Shown piece after piece: positions 50,595 through 59,330 of a stretch of DNA of 64,000 nucleotides. The position numbers and the translations under genes were made by a program. The notes under the pieces were generated by a model. The model searched no databases. It was not told the origin of the DNA and worked only from the letters and a program-made list of their open reading frames with translations. Every line of letters starts with the position of its first letter. Within the stretch, counting starts at the first letter, position 1. The stretch is from an uncultured Drancourtella sp. (GTDB lineage Bacteria; Bacillota; Clostridia; Lachnospirales; Lachnospiraceae): the NCBI GenBank assembly GCA_937880845.1, contig CALFLL010000067.1, positions 1-64,000 of the forward strand. Reading direction: 5' to 3'.

Positions 50595-52049
50595 TTATTC
50601 ATCTACACTGTAATTCGGTGCTTCTTTTGTAATATGAATGTCATGTGGATGACTTTCCCTTAAAGCAGCTGCAGAAATCTTGATAAATTGTCCATTTTCT
50701 TTCAGTGATTCAATTGTAGGAGTACCGCAGTATCCCATTCCGGCTCTTAAACCACCCATAAGTTGGAACACAGTATCTTCTACCGTTCCTTTATAAGCGA
50801 CACGTCCTTCTACACCTTCTGGAACAAGTTTCTTGGCATCTGCCTGGAAGTAACGGTCTTTACTTCCGTTTTCCATAGCTGCGATAGATCCCATTCCACG
50901 GTAAACTTTATATTTTCTTCCCTGATACAGTTCAAATGTTCCAGGACTTTCATCACATCCGGCAAAGATGCTTCCCATCATACACACATTTGCACCTGCT
51001 GCGATTGCTTTTGTCATATCTCCGGAATATTTGATACCACCGTCAGCGATGATCGGAATTCCATATTCTTTTGCCACTGCATAACAATCCATTACGGCAG
51101 ATATCTGTGGTACACCGATTCCTGCCACAATACGAGTTGTACAGATGGAACCAGGTCCGATTCCGACTTTGACTGCATCCACACCTGCTTCAATCAGTGC
51201 TTTTGTAGCCTCTCCTGTTGCCACGTTTCCTGCAATAACCTGAAGATCCGGATATTTTTCTTTGATCATCTTTACGCAGTGAATAACATTTGCAGAATGT
51301 CCATGTGCGGAATCAAGAACAATTACGTCAACTTTTGCCTTTACAAGAGCTTCCACTCTTTCCAGACAGTTTGCCGTAATACCTACCGCAGCACCACAAA
51401 GAAGACGTCCTTGTGCATCTTTTGCTGACAACGGATATTTAATCTGTTTTTCAATATCCTTGATTGTGATCAGTCCTTTTAAATTAAAGTCTTTATCAAC
51501 GATCGGAAGTTTTTCTTTTCTGGCTTTTGCAAGAATATTCTTTGCTTCTTCCAGCGTGATTCCTTCCGGAGCGGTGATAAGCCCTTCTGAAGTCATAGAT
51601 TCTTTAATCTTTTTCGTAAAATCTGTTTCAAACTTTAAATCTCTGTTTGTAATGATTCCTACTAATTTTCCGTTTTCTGTAATCGGCACACCTGAAATGC
51701 GGAATTTTGCCATTAAATTATTGGCATCTTCCAACGTATGTTCCGGAGATAGGTAAAACGGATCTGTAATAACCCCGTTTTCAGAACGTTTTACTTTATC
51801 TACTTCTTCTGCCTGAGCAGTAATGGACATATTCTTATGAATAATACCGATTCCACCCTGACGTGCCATCGCAATGGCCATCCGATGTTCTGTTACAGTA
51901 TCCATTCCCGCACTCATCATCGGAATGTTCAGTTTGATCTTTTTTGTTAAATAAGTTGATAAATCAACCTGATTTGGAATTACCTCTGAATAAGCAGGTA
52001 CCAAAAGTACATCATCAAATGTAATGCCTTCTCCTATAATCTTACCCAT
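50595..52049 (-). CDS. guaB: inosine-5'-monophosphate dehydrogenase
   Basis: A 484-residue IMPDH that makes XMP from IMP, the first step to GTP. The catalytic Cys is in GIGPGSICTTR, and two CBS modules lie near residues 95-210. The C-terminal LMGGLRAGMGYCGT is present. The open frame extends to 52127, but that segment is the promoter; MGKIIGEGITFDDVLLVP at 52049 is the family's start. GAGG lies about 9 bases upstream. It pairs functionally with xpt, another XMP source at 38 kb. Confidence 0.95.
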   Translation of the reverse strand: MGKIIGEGITFDDVLLVPAYSEVIPNQVDLSTYLTKKIKLNIPMMSAGMDTVTEHRMAIAMARQGGIGIIHKNMSITAQAEEVDKVKRSENGVITDPFYLSPEHTLEDANNLMAKFRISGVPITENGKLVGIITNRDLKFETDFTKKIKESMTSEGLITAPEGITLEEAKNILAKARKEKLPIVDKDFNLKGLITIKDIEKQIKYPLSAKDAQGRLLCGAAVGITANCLERVEALVKAKVDVIVLDSAHGHSANVIHCVKMIKEKYPDLQVIAGNVATGEATKALIEAGVDAVKVGIGPGSICTTRIVAGIGVPQISAVMDCYAVAKEYGIPIIADGGIKYSGDMTKAIAAGANVCMMGSIFAGCDESPGTFELYQGRKYKVYRGMGSIAAMENGSKDRYFQADAKKLVPEGVEGRVAYKGTVEDTVFQLMGGLRAGMGYCGTPTIESLKENGQFIKISAAALRESHPHDIHITKEAPNYSVDE

Positions 52050-52098
52050 GACTTCATTTCCTCTCTTTCTCTGACTGTTCCTTTTTGGTTTAGAAATT

Positions 52099-52127
52099 AT
52101 GATACATAAATTTCTTTCCTCTGTCAA
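52099..52127 (-). promoter_or_regulatory. guaB promoter
   Basis: TTGACA (52122-52127) and TATCAT (52099-52104) on the minus strand with a 17-base spacer, about 50 bases before the ATG. Confidence 0.7.
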
Positions 52128-52143
52128 CCTTCTTCCTGAAATA

Positions 52144-52632
52144 CTAGAAAATTACTTTTCTAGGTGCCAGCATTTTCATCCCTTCCAAAATCTCTTTTTC
52201 CGGTTCAAAAATCACCTTTGCAAGCTGTCCGTTATTGCTGACGACCATAACATAGCATTTTGCATCCGGCATGTGGGAACTGAAATCCATTACTTTTGCA
52301 TTGTTATATTGATTCAGTTCTCCCGCCCCCTGCGGAGCAAGTATTTCCAATTCGGATACATTCATGGAAAAAACTCTCTTTCTTTTCTGCTTTGCCATAA
52401 TCTTATCAATATCCAAATCTCCGTTTACATAAAGATATTCATATTCCAAATCCAGTCTTCGGAACACAAAATAATCAACGGCGATCATAATCACAGGAAC
52501 AATAAGTAAAAACGGCATGAGCAGTAAGATAAAAACAGAAACTGCAGTAAAGAAAATCAAGACGGCTTTAATCGCAAGATCCTTTCCTGTCGTTTTCTTT
52601 TTTACCAGTTGTTCTGTATAGTAATCACTCAT
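52144..52632 (-). CDS. small membrane protein, DUF6106-like
   Basis: A 162-residue protein with two hydrophobic spans (AIKAVLIFFTAVSVFILLLM and LIVPVIMIAVDYFVF) and a C-terminal soluble domain that begins LDLEYEYLYVNGDLDIDKIM. It resembles the DUF6106 family of Clostridia, whose role is unknown. ATG 52632 has GGAGG 8 bases before it, so the longer frame to 52662 is not used. It lies just upstream of guaB and could be cotranscribed in part. Confidence 0.65.
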   Translation of the reverse strand: MSDYYTEQLVKKKTTGKDLAIKAVLIFFTAVSVFILLLMPFLLIVPVIMIAVDYFVFRRLDLEYEYLYVNGDLDIDKIMAKQKRKRVFSMNVSELEILAPQGAGELNQYNNAKVMDFSSHMPDAKCYVMVVSNNGQLAKVIFEPEKEILEGMKMLAPRKVIF

Positions 52633-52681
52633 ACATCTTTCCTCCACTTTTTTATTCTTCATCAGTATAACACTTTCATAT

Positions 52682-52715
52682 AAAAAAGAAAACTCCTCAT
52701 AAGAGGAGTTTTTCT
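52682..52715 (-). terminator. terminator after groEL
   Basis: A perfect 10-base stem (AAAACTCCTC / GAGGAGTTTT) at 52689-52698 and 52703-52712, followed on the minus strand by TTTTTT. Confidence 0.8.
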
Positions 52716-52724
52716 TTTTTTATC

Positions 52725-54344
52725 TTACATCATGCCCATTCCCGGGTTCGCAGGCATAGCCGGTGTTTCCTCTTTGATATTTGCTACAACAGATTCTGTT
52801 GTAAGGAGTGTGGAGGCAACGCTTGTCGCATTTTGTAATGCACTTCTTGTCACTTTAGCCGGATCAAGAATTCCTTCTTTTACCATATCCACATATTCTT
52901 CTTTATAAGCATCAAAACCGATTCCTGGTTCGGATTCTCTTACTTTATTAATGATCACTGCACCTTCCAACCCTGCATTCGCTGTGATTCTAAACAGAGG
53001 AGCTTCCAGTGCTTTCAAAATAATTCTTGCTCCTGTCTTTTCGTCACCTTCAAGCTGTGCTACCAAGCCTTCCAGTGCTTTTGTTGCATGAACATATGCA
53101 GAACCGCCTCCTGCAATGATTCCTTCTTCTACAGCCGCTCTTGTAGCCGCCAGAGCATCTTCCATACGCAGTTTTGCTTCTTTCATTTCTGTTTCTGTGG
53201 CTGCACCTACACGAATTACTGCTACGCCTCCTGCAAGTTTGGCAAGTCTTTCCTGTAATTTTTCTTTATCAAATTCAGAAGTTGTTTCTTCAATCTGTGC
53301 TTTGATCTGAGCGATGCGTGCTTCGATTTCTGCTTTATCGCCCATTCCGTCTACGATTGTTGTATTTTCTTTCTGCACTTTAACGGATTTTGCACGTCCT
53401 AACTGTTCCATCGTTGTTTCTTTCAAATCTAATCCAAGTTCTTCGGAAATAACCTGACCACCTGTTAAAACAGCAATGTCACGAAGCATTTCTTTTCTTC
53501 TGTCGCCATATCCAGGAGCTTTTACAGCAACAACATTGAATGTACCACGAAGCTTATTAACGATCAGAGTTGTAAGTGCTTCTCCTTCTACGTCTTCTGC
53601 AATGATCAAAAGTCTTGCACTCGCCTGTACGATCTGTTCCAACAGCGGAAGAATTTCCTGAATATTGGAGATTTTCTTATCTGTAATAAGAATATATGGA
53701 TCTTCCAAGTTGGCTTCCATTTTGTCCATATCGGTTGCCATATATGCAGAAATATATCCACGGTCAAACTGCATTCCTTCTACGAGGTCCAATTCTGTCT
53801 TCATGGTCTTTGATTCTTCAATCGTAATAACACCATCGTTGGAAACTTTTTCCATTGCATCTGCAACCATGTTTCCGACTTCATCATCACTTGAAGATAC
53901 AGCTGCTACTCTTGCAATCTGTGCCTTATCTGTTACTTTGCTGCTCATCTTGGCAATTTCTTCCACTGCCAGATCCGTAGCTTTTTTCATTCCTTTTCTC
54001 AGGACAATCGGATTGGCACCTGCGGCAAGATTCTTCATTCCTTCATGAACCATAGCCTGTGCAAGTACAGTGGCTGTTGTAGTTCCGTCACCGGCAACGT
54101 CATTTGTCTTGGATGCGACTTCACGGATGAGTTGTGCTCCCATATTTTCAAATGGATCTTCCAGTTCAATTTCTTTTGCGATCGTAACACCATCGTTTGT
54201 AATAAGAGGTGCTCCAAAAGATTTGTCAAGAACAACGTTTCTTCCTTTTGGTCCTAATGTCACTCTTACTGTATCCGCAAGTTTGTTTACGCCAGCTTCT
54301 AATGCTGCTCTGGCTTCAGCTCCGTATTTGATTTCTTTAGCCAT
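52725..54344 (-). CDS. groEL: GroEL chaperonin
   Basis: A 539-residue 60 kDa chaperonin ending PGMGMM with a typical Gly-Met tail. The ATP site is TVRVTLGPKGRNVVLDK with DGTTTATVLA. It forms the double-ring folding chamber with GroES. It follows groES and is read from the CIRCE-controlled promoter at 54756-54784. GGAGG precedes the ATG. Confidence 0.97.
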   Translation of the reverse strand: MAKEIKYGAEARAALEAGVNKLADTVRVTLGPKGRNVVLDKSFGAPLITNDGVTIAKEIELEDPFENMGAQLIREVASKTNDVAGDGTTTATVLAQAMVHEGMKNLAAGANPIVLRKGMKKATDLAVEEIAKMSSKVTDKAQIARVAAVSSSDDEVGNMVADAMEKVSNDGVITIEESKTMKTELDLVEGMQFDRGYISAYMATDMDKMEANLEDPYILITDKKISNIQEILPLLEQIVQASARLLIIAEDVEGEALTTLIVNKLRGTFNVVAVKAPGYGDRRKEMLRDIAVLTGGQVISEELGLDLKETTMEQLGRAKSVKVQKENTTIVDGMGDKAEIEARIAQIKAQIEETTSEFDKEKLQERLAKLAGGVAVIRVGAATETEMKEAKLRMEDALAATRAAVEEGIIAGGGSAYVHATKALEGLVAQLEGDEKTGARIILKALEAPLFRITANAGLEGAVIINKVRESEPGIGFDAYKEEYVDMVKEGILDPAKVTRSALQNATSVASTLLTTESVVANIKEETPAMPANPGMGMM

Positions 54345-54405
54345 TTCTTATTCCTCCAAAATTCTGCTATACTATACTCTTAAAAACATATTCGATGTAT
54401 TTTTA

Positions 54406-54690
54406 TTATTCGATGATTGCAAGAATATCGCTTTGTCTTACGATGATATATTCTTCGTCATCCAATTCCACTTCTGTACCTGCGTATTTTGAATAAATCA
54501 CTTTGTCTCCAACGGAAACTTTCATTTCCACTTCTTTGCCATCAACAAGACCGCCCGGTCCTACTGCGATTACTTCTGCCTGCTGAGGTTTTTCTTTGTT
54601 CTGTCCAGGAAGTACGATGCCTGATTTTGTTGTTTCTTCTGCTTCCATCTGTTTTAATACAACTCTGTCACTTAATGGTACTAATTTCAT
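54406..54690 (-). CDS. groES: GroES co-chaperonin
   Basis: A 94-residue 10 kDa co-chaperonin with KLVPLSDRVVLKQ and the mobile loop near EETTKSGIVLPGQNKEKP. The operon is groES-groEL. AAAGGAGG precedes the ATG. It is the first gene downstream of CIRCE. Confidence 0.96.
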   Translation of the reverse strand: MKLVPLSDRVVLKQMEAEETTKSGIVLPGQNKEKPQQAEVIAVGPGGLVDGKEVEMKVSVGDKVIYSKYAGTEVELDDEEYIIVRQSDILAIIE

Positions 54691-54714
54691 GATTGTTCCT
54701 CCTTTATTGTCTTA

Positions 54715-54741
54715 TCAGCACTCATCAAACTAGAGTGCTAA
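54715..54741. promoter_or_regulatory. CIRCE element (HrcA operator)
   Basis: On the minus strand TTAGCACTC-N9-GAGTGCTGA (54715-54741) matches the CIRCE consensus with one base off. It lies between the promoter and groES, the normal site of HrcA repression. hrcA itself is not in the window. Confidence 0.92.
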
Positions 54742-54755
54742 AACACTCTAGTAAT

Positions 54756-54784
54756 AAAATAACACTATGTATTTTATTTGTCAA
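54756..54784 (-). promoter_or_regulatory. groESL promoter
   Basis: TTGACA (54779-54784) and TATTTT (54756-54761) on the minus strand with a 17-base spacer, directly upstream of CIRCE. Confidence 0.75.
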
Positions 54785-54824
54785 CAGACTTTATTATTCT
54801 TTATAATTACTTTATATTTTCTGT

Positions 54825-55121
54825 TTAAACACGATAAAAACCATTTTCTATCTTTAATACAATCTGTTCCCCTTCTTTGTCCATGAACCGTTTTGTGATC
54901 ACACCTTCACATCCATAACGTCCTTCCGCCGCTTCAAAAAGACATTCGTAGATTGCATCAAGGGAAAATGCATCTGCCTCTTCTTTTCCCGTTATCAGTA
55001 TCATCTGTTCTTGCTCCGGATCATATTCTTTAATACGAGTCATATATTTTTTTCTGTCATATTTTTCTGATTTTAAAAATACTTTTTTCATCTGTAATAC
55101 CGCTGCTCCGTTTTCGTACAT
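54825..55121 (-). CDS. uncharacterised small protein
   Basis: A 98-residue protein of unknown function with alternating charged and hydrophobic strands (GAAVLQMKKVFLKS, EQEQMILITGKEEADAF). The open frame extends upstream to 55187, but the first 22 codons there coincide with a perfect terminator hairpin, so ATG 55121 (with AAGGAG about 11 bases upstream) is the likelier start. It lies just downstream of codY. I do not recognise a family. Confidence 0.5.
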   Translation of the reverse strand: MYENGAAVLQMKKVFLKSEKYDRKKYMTRIKEYDPEQEQMILITGKEEADAFSLDAIYECLFEAAEGRYGCEGVITKRFMDKEGEQIVLKIENGFYRV

Positions 55122-55142
55122 ACCTAAAATTTCTCCTTCCTT

Positions 55143-55176
55143 AAAAGGGAGCCTCAGAATCCTGATGCTCCCTTTT
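55143..55176. terminator. terminator after codY
   Basis: A perfect 10-base stem (AAAAGGGAGC / GCTCCCTTTT) with a 14-base loop, T-flanked on both strands. Confidence 0.75.
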
Positions 55177-55200
55177 TCATATAACACTTTTATACGCCGC

Positions 55201-55983
55201 TTATTTCTTTTTTTCCTTTTTGATCTTCTCTAATTCTGTAAATACATAGTCGTTTACTACTTTGATATAAGTTCCTTTCATTCCGGAAGAACGTGATTCA
55301 ATCACACCGGCACTTTCAAATTTACGAAGAGCATTTACAATGACAGAACGGGTAATTCCGACTCTGTCGGCAATTTTACTTGCCACAAGAATTCCTTCCA
55401 TTCCATCCAGTTCTTCAAAAATATGAATGATCGCTTCCAGTTCTGAAAATGACAGTGTACTGATAGCTGACTGTACAATCTGTTCTTTTCTTGTTTCTTC
55501 GGCACTTTCTTCATTTACGGAACGAAGCATTTCAAGACCTACTACCGTAGTTCCATACTCACTCAGAATAATATCATCAATCTCGTATTCTTCATCTTGC
55601 TTATAAATGAACAAAGTTCCAAGTCTTTCTCCTGCAATATCAATCGGAGATACAATTGCCTGATAGCCTCTTGCCAGTTCTGCCGAAAAGCCAAGTGTCT
55701 GTAAATTCACATTTTCCTTTGTAGACAAAATGTTGAGCAGTCTTTCATTTAACATCTCATCGATATGACCGCCGACCTCTCCTTTGATCAACTCTGTTAA
55801 TGGATGAATGTCATCCAACTGGCTGATTCCCAATACTTTCCCCTTTTTACTTACTACAAGGACATTTGAATCCAGGATTTCCGTAAGTACTTCACATATA
55901 TCATTAAAAACGACTTTACTGGAGTTGTTATTGTGAAGTAACTTGTTGATTTTCCTTGTCTTATCCAATAATTGTACGCTCAT
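55201..55983 (-). CDS. codY: GTP/branched-chain amino acid sensing repressor CodY
   Basis: A 260-residue global regulator with an N-terminal GAF-like domain (about 1-150) and a C-terminal winged helix. The DNA-binding signature ASKIADRVGITRSVIVNALR is unmistakable. It represses nutrient-acquisition genes when GTP and Ile/Leu/Val are plentiful. It lies downstream of topA, as in many Firmicutes. guaB in the same window supplies the GTP signal. Confidence 0.95.
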   Translation of the reverse strand: MSVQLLDKTRKINKLLHNNNSSKVVFNDICEVLTEILDSNVLVVSKKGKVLGISQLDDIHPLTELIKGEVGGHIDEMLNERLLNILSTKENVNLQTLGFSAELARGYQAIVSPIDIAGERLGTLFIYKQDEEYEIDDIILSEYGTTVVGLEMLRSVNEESAEETRKEQIVQSAISTLSFSELEAIIHIFEELDGMEGILVASKIADRVGITRSVIVNALRKFESAGVIESRSSGMKGTYIKVVNDYVFTELEKIKKEKKK

Positions 55984-56101
55984 AATTTTCCTCCATCCAA
56001 TTTTCTATCGCACATCCCCAATTGTGCGGACAAATAATAGAATACGCAGCTTGTATTTTAATATTATCATACAATTCCTGTTTTATCAACAAATTTTGAA
56101 A

Positions 56102-58183
56102 TTATTTTTTATTTTCTTTATTTCTATTCATAACGTAGCCGCAAGAAGCATCCGAGCACACCAGTTTACTACCCTTTTCAAGCATATAACTGCCGCATTT
56201 CGGACACTTTTCTTCAGATGGCTTCTGCCAGGACATAAAATCACATTCCGGATTATCTTCACAGCCATAATACCGTCTTCCTTTTTTTGTCTTTCGTATT
56301 ACGACTTCCTTTCCGCACTTCGGACACTTCACACCGGCTTTTTCCAGATACGGCTTTGTATTACGGCATTCAGGGAATCCCGGACAAGCCAGGAATTTAC
56401 CATGCGGCCCGTATTTCACTACCATGTTTCGTCCACATTCCTCACAGATCACATCTGTTACTTCGTCTTCAATCTTTACTTCTTCCAGTTCTTTTTCTGC
56501 CACTTCCACAGCTTCCTCTAAATCCGGATAGAAATTACTGATGACGGATTTCCACTGTACTTTTCCCTCTGCCACCATGTCAAGCAATCCTTCCATATTG
56601 GCAGTGAAGTTTACATCCACGATACTTTCAAAAGATTTAAGCATCATGTTATTTACAACCTCACCGAGTTCTGTCAAGTACAAGTTCTTATTTTCTTTTG
56701 CCACATATCTTCTTGCAATAATCGTAGAAATGGTCGGAGCATATGTACTTGGACGGCCAATTCCCAATTCCTCCAGAGCTTTTACGAGAGAAGCCTCTGT
56801 ATAATGTGCCGGCGGCTGTGTAAAGTGCTGTTTGCTTTCGAAAGATTCTTTCGTAAGTTCGGAATCTTTATCCAGAGCCTTTAAAAGAACATTATTTTCT
56901 GCTTTTTCTTCATCGGACTCTATATAAACAGAACGGAATCCTTCAAACATAATCTTAGATGCGGCAACCGTAAATCGATATTTTCCCGCATCGATCTTGA
57001 CAGACGTTGTTTCATATTTTGCAGGTTTCATTCTGCTTGCAACAAAACGTTTCCAAATCAGTTGGTATAACCGGAACTGATCTCTGGAGAGAGAATCTTT
57101 TACTGATGCCGGAATTCTTGTAATATCCGTAGGACGAATGGCTTCGTGTGCATCCTGCACATTTTTCCCGTTTTCCTTTTTCTTTTCCGTATCGCCTACG
57201 AACTCCTCTCCATAGACATCTGCAATATACTCTTTTGCAAGAGCTGCCGCCTCCTCTGAAACGCGCGTAGAGTCTGTACGAAGATATGTGATGATACCGA
57301 TTGTTCCTTGTCCTTTGATTTCAACCCCTTCATAAAGTTGTTGAGCAATACGCATTGTTTTCTGAGTCGCAAAATTCAGTACCTTTGATGCTTCCTGTTG
57401 AAGAGTACTTGTAGTAAACGGAACCGGTGCCTTCTGGCTTCTTTCTCCTCTTTTGATTTCGGAAACATGAAATTCTTCATTTTCCAGCTCCTGAATAATT
57501 TTATCCTTCTCTTCTTCAGAACGGATGACCATCTTTTCTTTTTCCGTTCCGTAAAACTTCGCAGATAACGGTTTCTTTTCACCTTTTACTTTTAAGAGGA
57601 CATCCAAAGACCAGTATTCTTCCGGGATAAAAGTATTGATTTCCTCTTCTCTGTCTGCAATAATGCGAAGTGCCACAGACTGCACACGGCCTGCACTTAA
57701 GCCACGCTTCACTTTTTTCCAGAGCAACGGACTGATCTTATAACCTACGATCCTGTCAAGTGCCCGTCTGGCCTGCTGTGCATCTACAAGATTCATATTA
57801 ATCTCTCTTGCATTTTTAATTGATTCTTTTACGGCATTTTTCGTAATCTCGTTAAAACTGATCCGATACACCTTTTTCCCTTCCAGTTTCAATGCTTTTG
57901 TTAAATGCCAGGATATCGCTTCTCCTTCCCGGTCGGGGTCGGTTGCAAGATAAATCTTGTCCGCTTTTTTCACTTCTTTGCGAAGTTCTGCAAGGATATC
58001 TCCCTTTCCTCTGATCGTAATATATTTCGGCTCAAAATCATGTTCCACATCAATGCCGAGCTGACTTTTCGGTAAATCACGTACATGTCCCTGCGATGCC
58101 ATTACAACGTAATTATTTCCTAAAAACTTTTTGATTGTTTTTACTTTTGCAGGGGATTCCACGATTACCAGATAACGTGCCAT
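56102..58183 (-). CDS. topA: DNA topoisomerase I
   Basis: A 693-residue type IA topoisomerase that relaxes negative supercoils. TOPRIM (ATDPDREGEAISWHL) is followed by the catalytic Tyr in IGIITYLRTDSTR. Three C-terminal zinc ribbons are visible: CEECGRN with CPGFPEC, CPKCGKE with CEDNPEC, and CPKCGSY with CSDASC. It follows dprA by 28 bases and precedes codY. Confidence 0.95.
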   Translation of the reverse strand: MARYLVIVESPAKVKTIKKFLGNNYVVMASQGHVRDLPKSQLGIDVEHDFEPKYITIRGKGDILAELRKEVKKADKIYLATDPDREGEAISWHLTKALKLEGKKVYRISFNEITKNAVKESIKNAREINMNLVDAQQARRALDRIVGYKISPLLWKKVKRGLSAGRVQSVALRIIADREEEINTFIPEEYWSLDVLLKVKGEKKPLSAKFYGTEKEKMVIRSEEEKDKIIQELENEEFHVSEIKRGERSQKAPVPFTTSTLQQEASKVLNFATQKTMRIAQQLYEGVEIKGQGTIGIITYLRTDSTRVSEEAAALAKEYIADVYGEEFVGDTEKKKENGKNVQDAHEAIRPTDITRIPASVKDSLSRDQFRLYQLIWKRFVASRMKPAKYETTSVKIDAGKYRFTVAASKIMFEGFRSVYIESDEEKAENNVLLKALDKDSELTKESFESKQHFTQPPAHYTEASLVKALEELGIGRPSTYAPTISTIIARRYVAKENKNLYLTELGEVVNNMMLKSFESIVDVNFTANMEGLLDMVAEGKVQWKSVISNFYPDLEEAVEVAEKELEEVKIEDEVTDVICEECGRNMVVKYGPHGKFLACPGFPECRNTKPYLEKAGVKCPKCGKEVVIRKTKKGRRYYGCEDNPECDFMSWQKPSEEKCPKCGSYMLEKGSKLVCSDASCGYVMNRNKENKK

Positions 58184-58211
58184 ACTTCTACTCCTCCATC
58201 CAACTTCATTC

Positions 58212-59330
58212 TTATTTCAATCGGATATAATAATTCTTTGTGACTTCCTGTATCCATCCGGAAAGTTCCAGATTTAAAAGTGCTTCCATGATTTTTCCTC
58301 TTGAAAGTTGTGTTTCTTCCTCGATTTCCTGAAGACTTTTCGGATACAAACTTAAAACACTATACAACAATTTTTCCAGACTTTCAAGCTTTATTTTCTG
58401 TTCGTCCGGATTTTTACTGAATTTTATGAGTGTTTTCCGAATTTTATACGGTAATTCTTCCACAAATTCTTCCGGAGAAAGAAGAATCCCGGCTCCCTGA
58501 TAAATCAGCCTGTTGCACCCTCTGCTGACCTCACTTGTGACAGGCCCGGGAAGAGCATACACATCTTTTCCCTGTTCCAAAGCAAAGTCCGCCGTGATCA
58601 AAGATCCGCTTTTTTCTCTTGCCTCCATCACCAGAATCATATCGGAAAGGCCGCTTATAATCCTGTTTCTCCTTGGAAAATTTCTTCCAAACGGAGGTGT
58701 CCCCGGTGGATATTCCGATAAAACCCTTCCTTTTTTCAAAAGTGTTTCATATAGATGTCGGTTTTCCTTCGGATAGCAGACATCTGCTCCGCACCCCAAC
58801 ACGGCACATCCAAATCCTTCTCCGCCTGCAGCACCTTCCAGGCCCTTTGCATCAATCCCTCTTGCCATTCCGCTTATGATATGAACTCCCATACCCGATA
58901 ATATTCTTCCGAACTCAAATGCCATCTGCATCCCATAGGAACTGGCATTTCTTGCTCCTATGATTGCCACGGAAAATTTTCTTTCTTCAAAACACTTTTC
59001 TCCCAGACCGAATAAAGCATACGGAGGATCTAAAATTTCTTTCAGCTTTTTCGGATAATCTTCCGAAAAATACGTGATAAACCGCATCTTTTTTTCCTGC
59101 ATGATATCCCACTGCATCTTCCTTTGTTTTAAGATTTCTTCCGTCCTTTCCGCATTTAAATTTATCCGTTCTTTGTTCGTTAGAAAATAGCACTGCTCTA
59201 AAATTTTATCTTCTATATAATAGATTTGTTTTGCCGTTGCAAATGTATTCTGAAGCATTCTTTTTTTATTCCCTGAAATGCCGTTCACACAGCTTAACCA
59301 ATAATCATATATCGTACTTTCCCGCCTCAT
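58212..59330 (-). CDS. dprA: DNA-processing protein DprA
   Basis: A 372-residue protein that loads RecA on incoming single-stranded DNA. The central Rossmann-like region has SVAIIGARNASSYGMQMA and SGMARGIDAKGLEGA, with GGEGFGCAVLGCGADVCYP next. The last 60 residues are a winged helix. The frame starts at 59348, but ATG 59330 overlaps the comM stop codon (ATGA) and matches the ends of the genes, so it is preferred. Confidence 0.9.
   Translation of the reverse strand: MRRESTIYDYWLSCVNGISGNKKRMLQNTFATAKQIYYIEDKILEQCYFLTNKERINLNAERTEEILKQRKMQWDIMQEKKMRFITYFSEDYPKKLKEILDPPYALFGLGEKCFEERKFSVAIIGARNASSYGMQMAFEFGRILSGMGVHIISGMARGIDAKGLEGAAGGEGFGCAVLGCGADVCYPKENRHLYETLLKKGRVLSEYPPGTPPFGRNFPRRNRIISGLSDMILVMEAREKSGSLITADFALEQGKDVYALPGPVTSEVSRGCNRLIYQGAGILLSPEEFVEELPYKIRKTLIKFSKNPDEQKIKLESLEKLLYSVLSLYPKSLQEIEEETQLSRGKIMEALLNLELSGWIQEVTKNYYIRLK

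Noticed and set aside
52725..54344. Several plus-strand frames opposite groEL
   Set aside because: Antisense shadows of a conserved gene.
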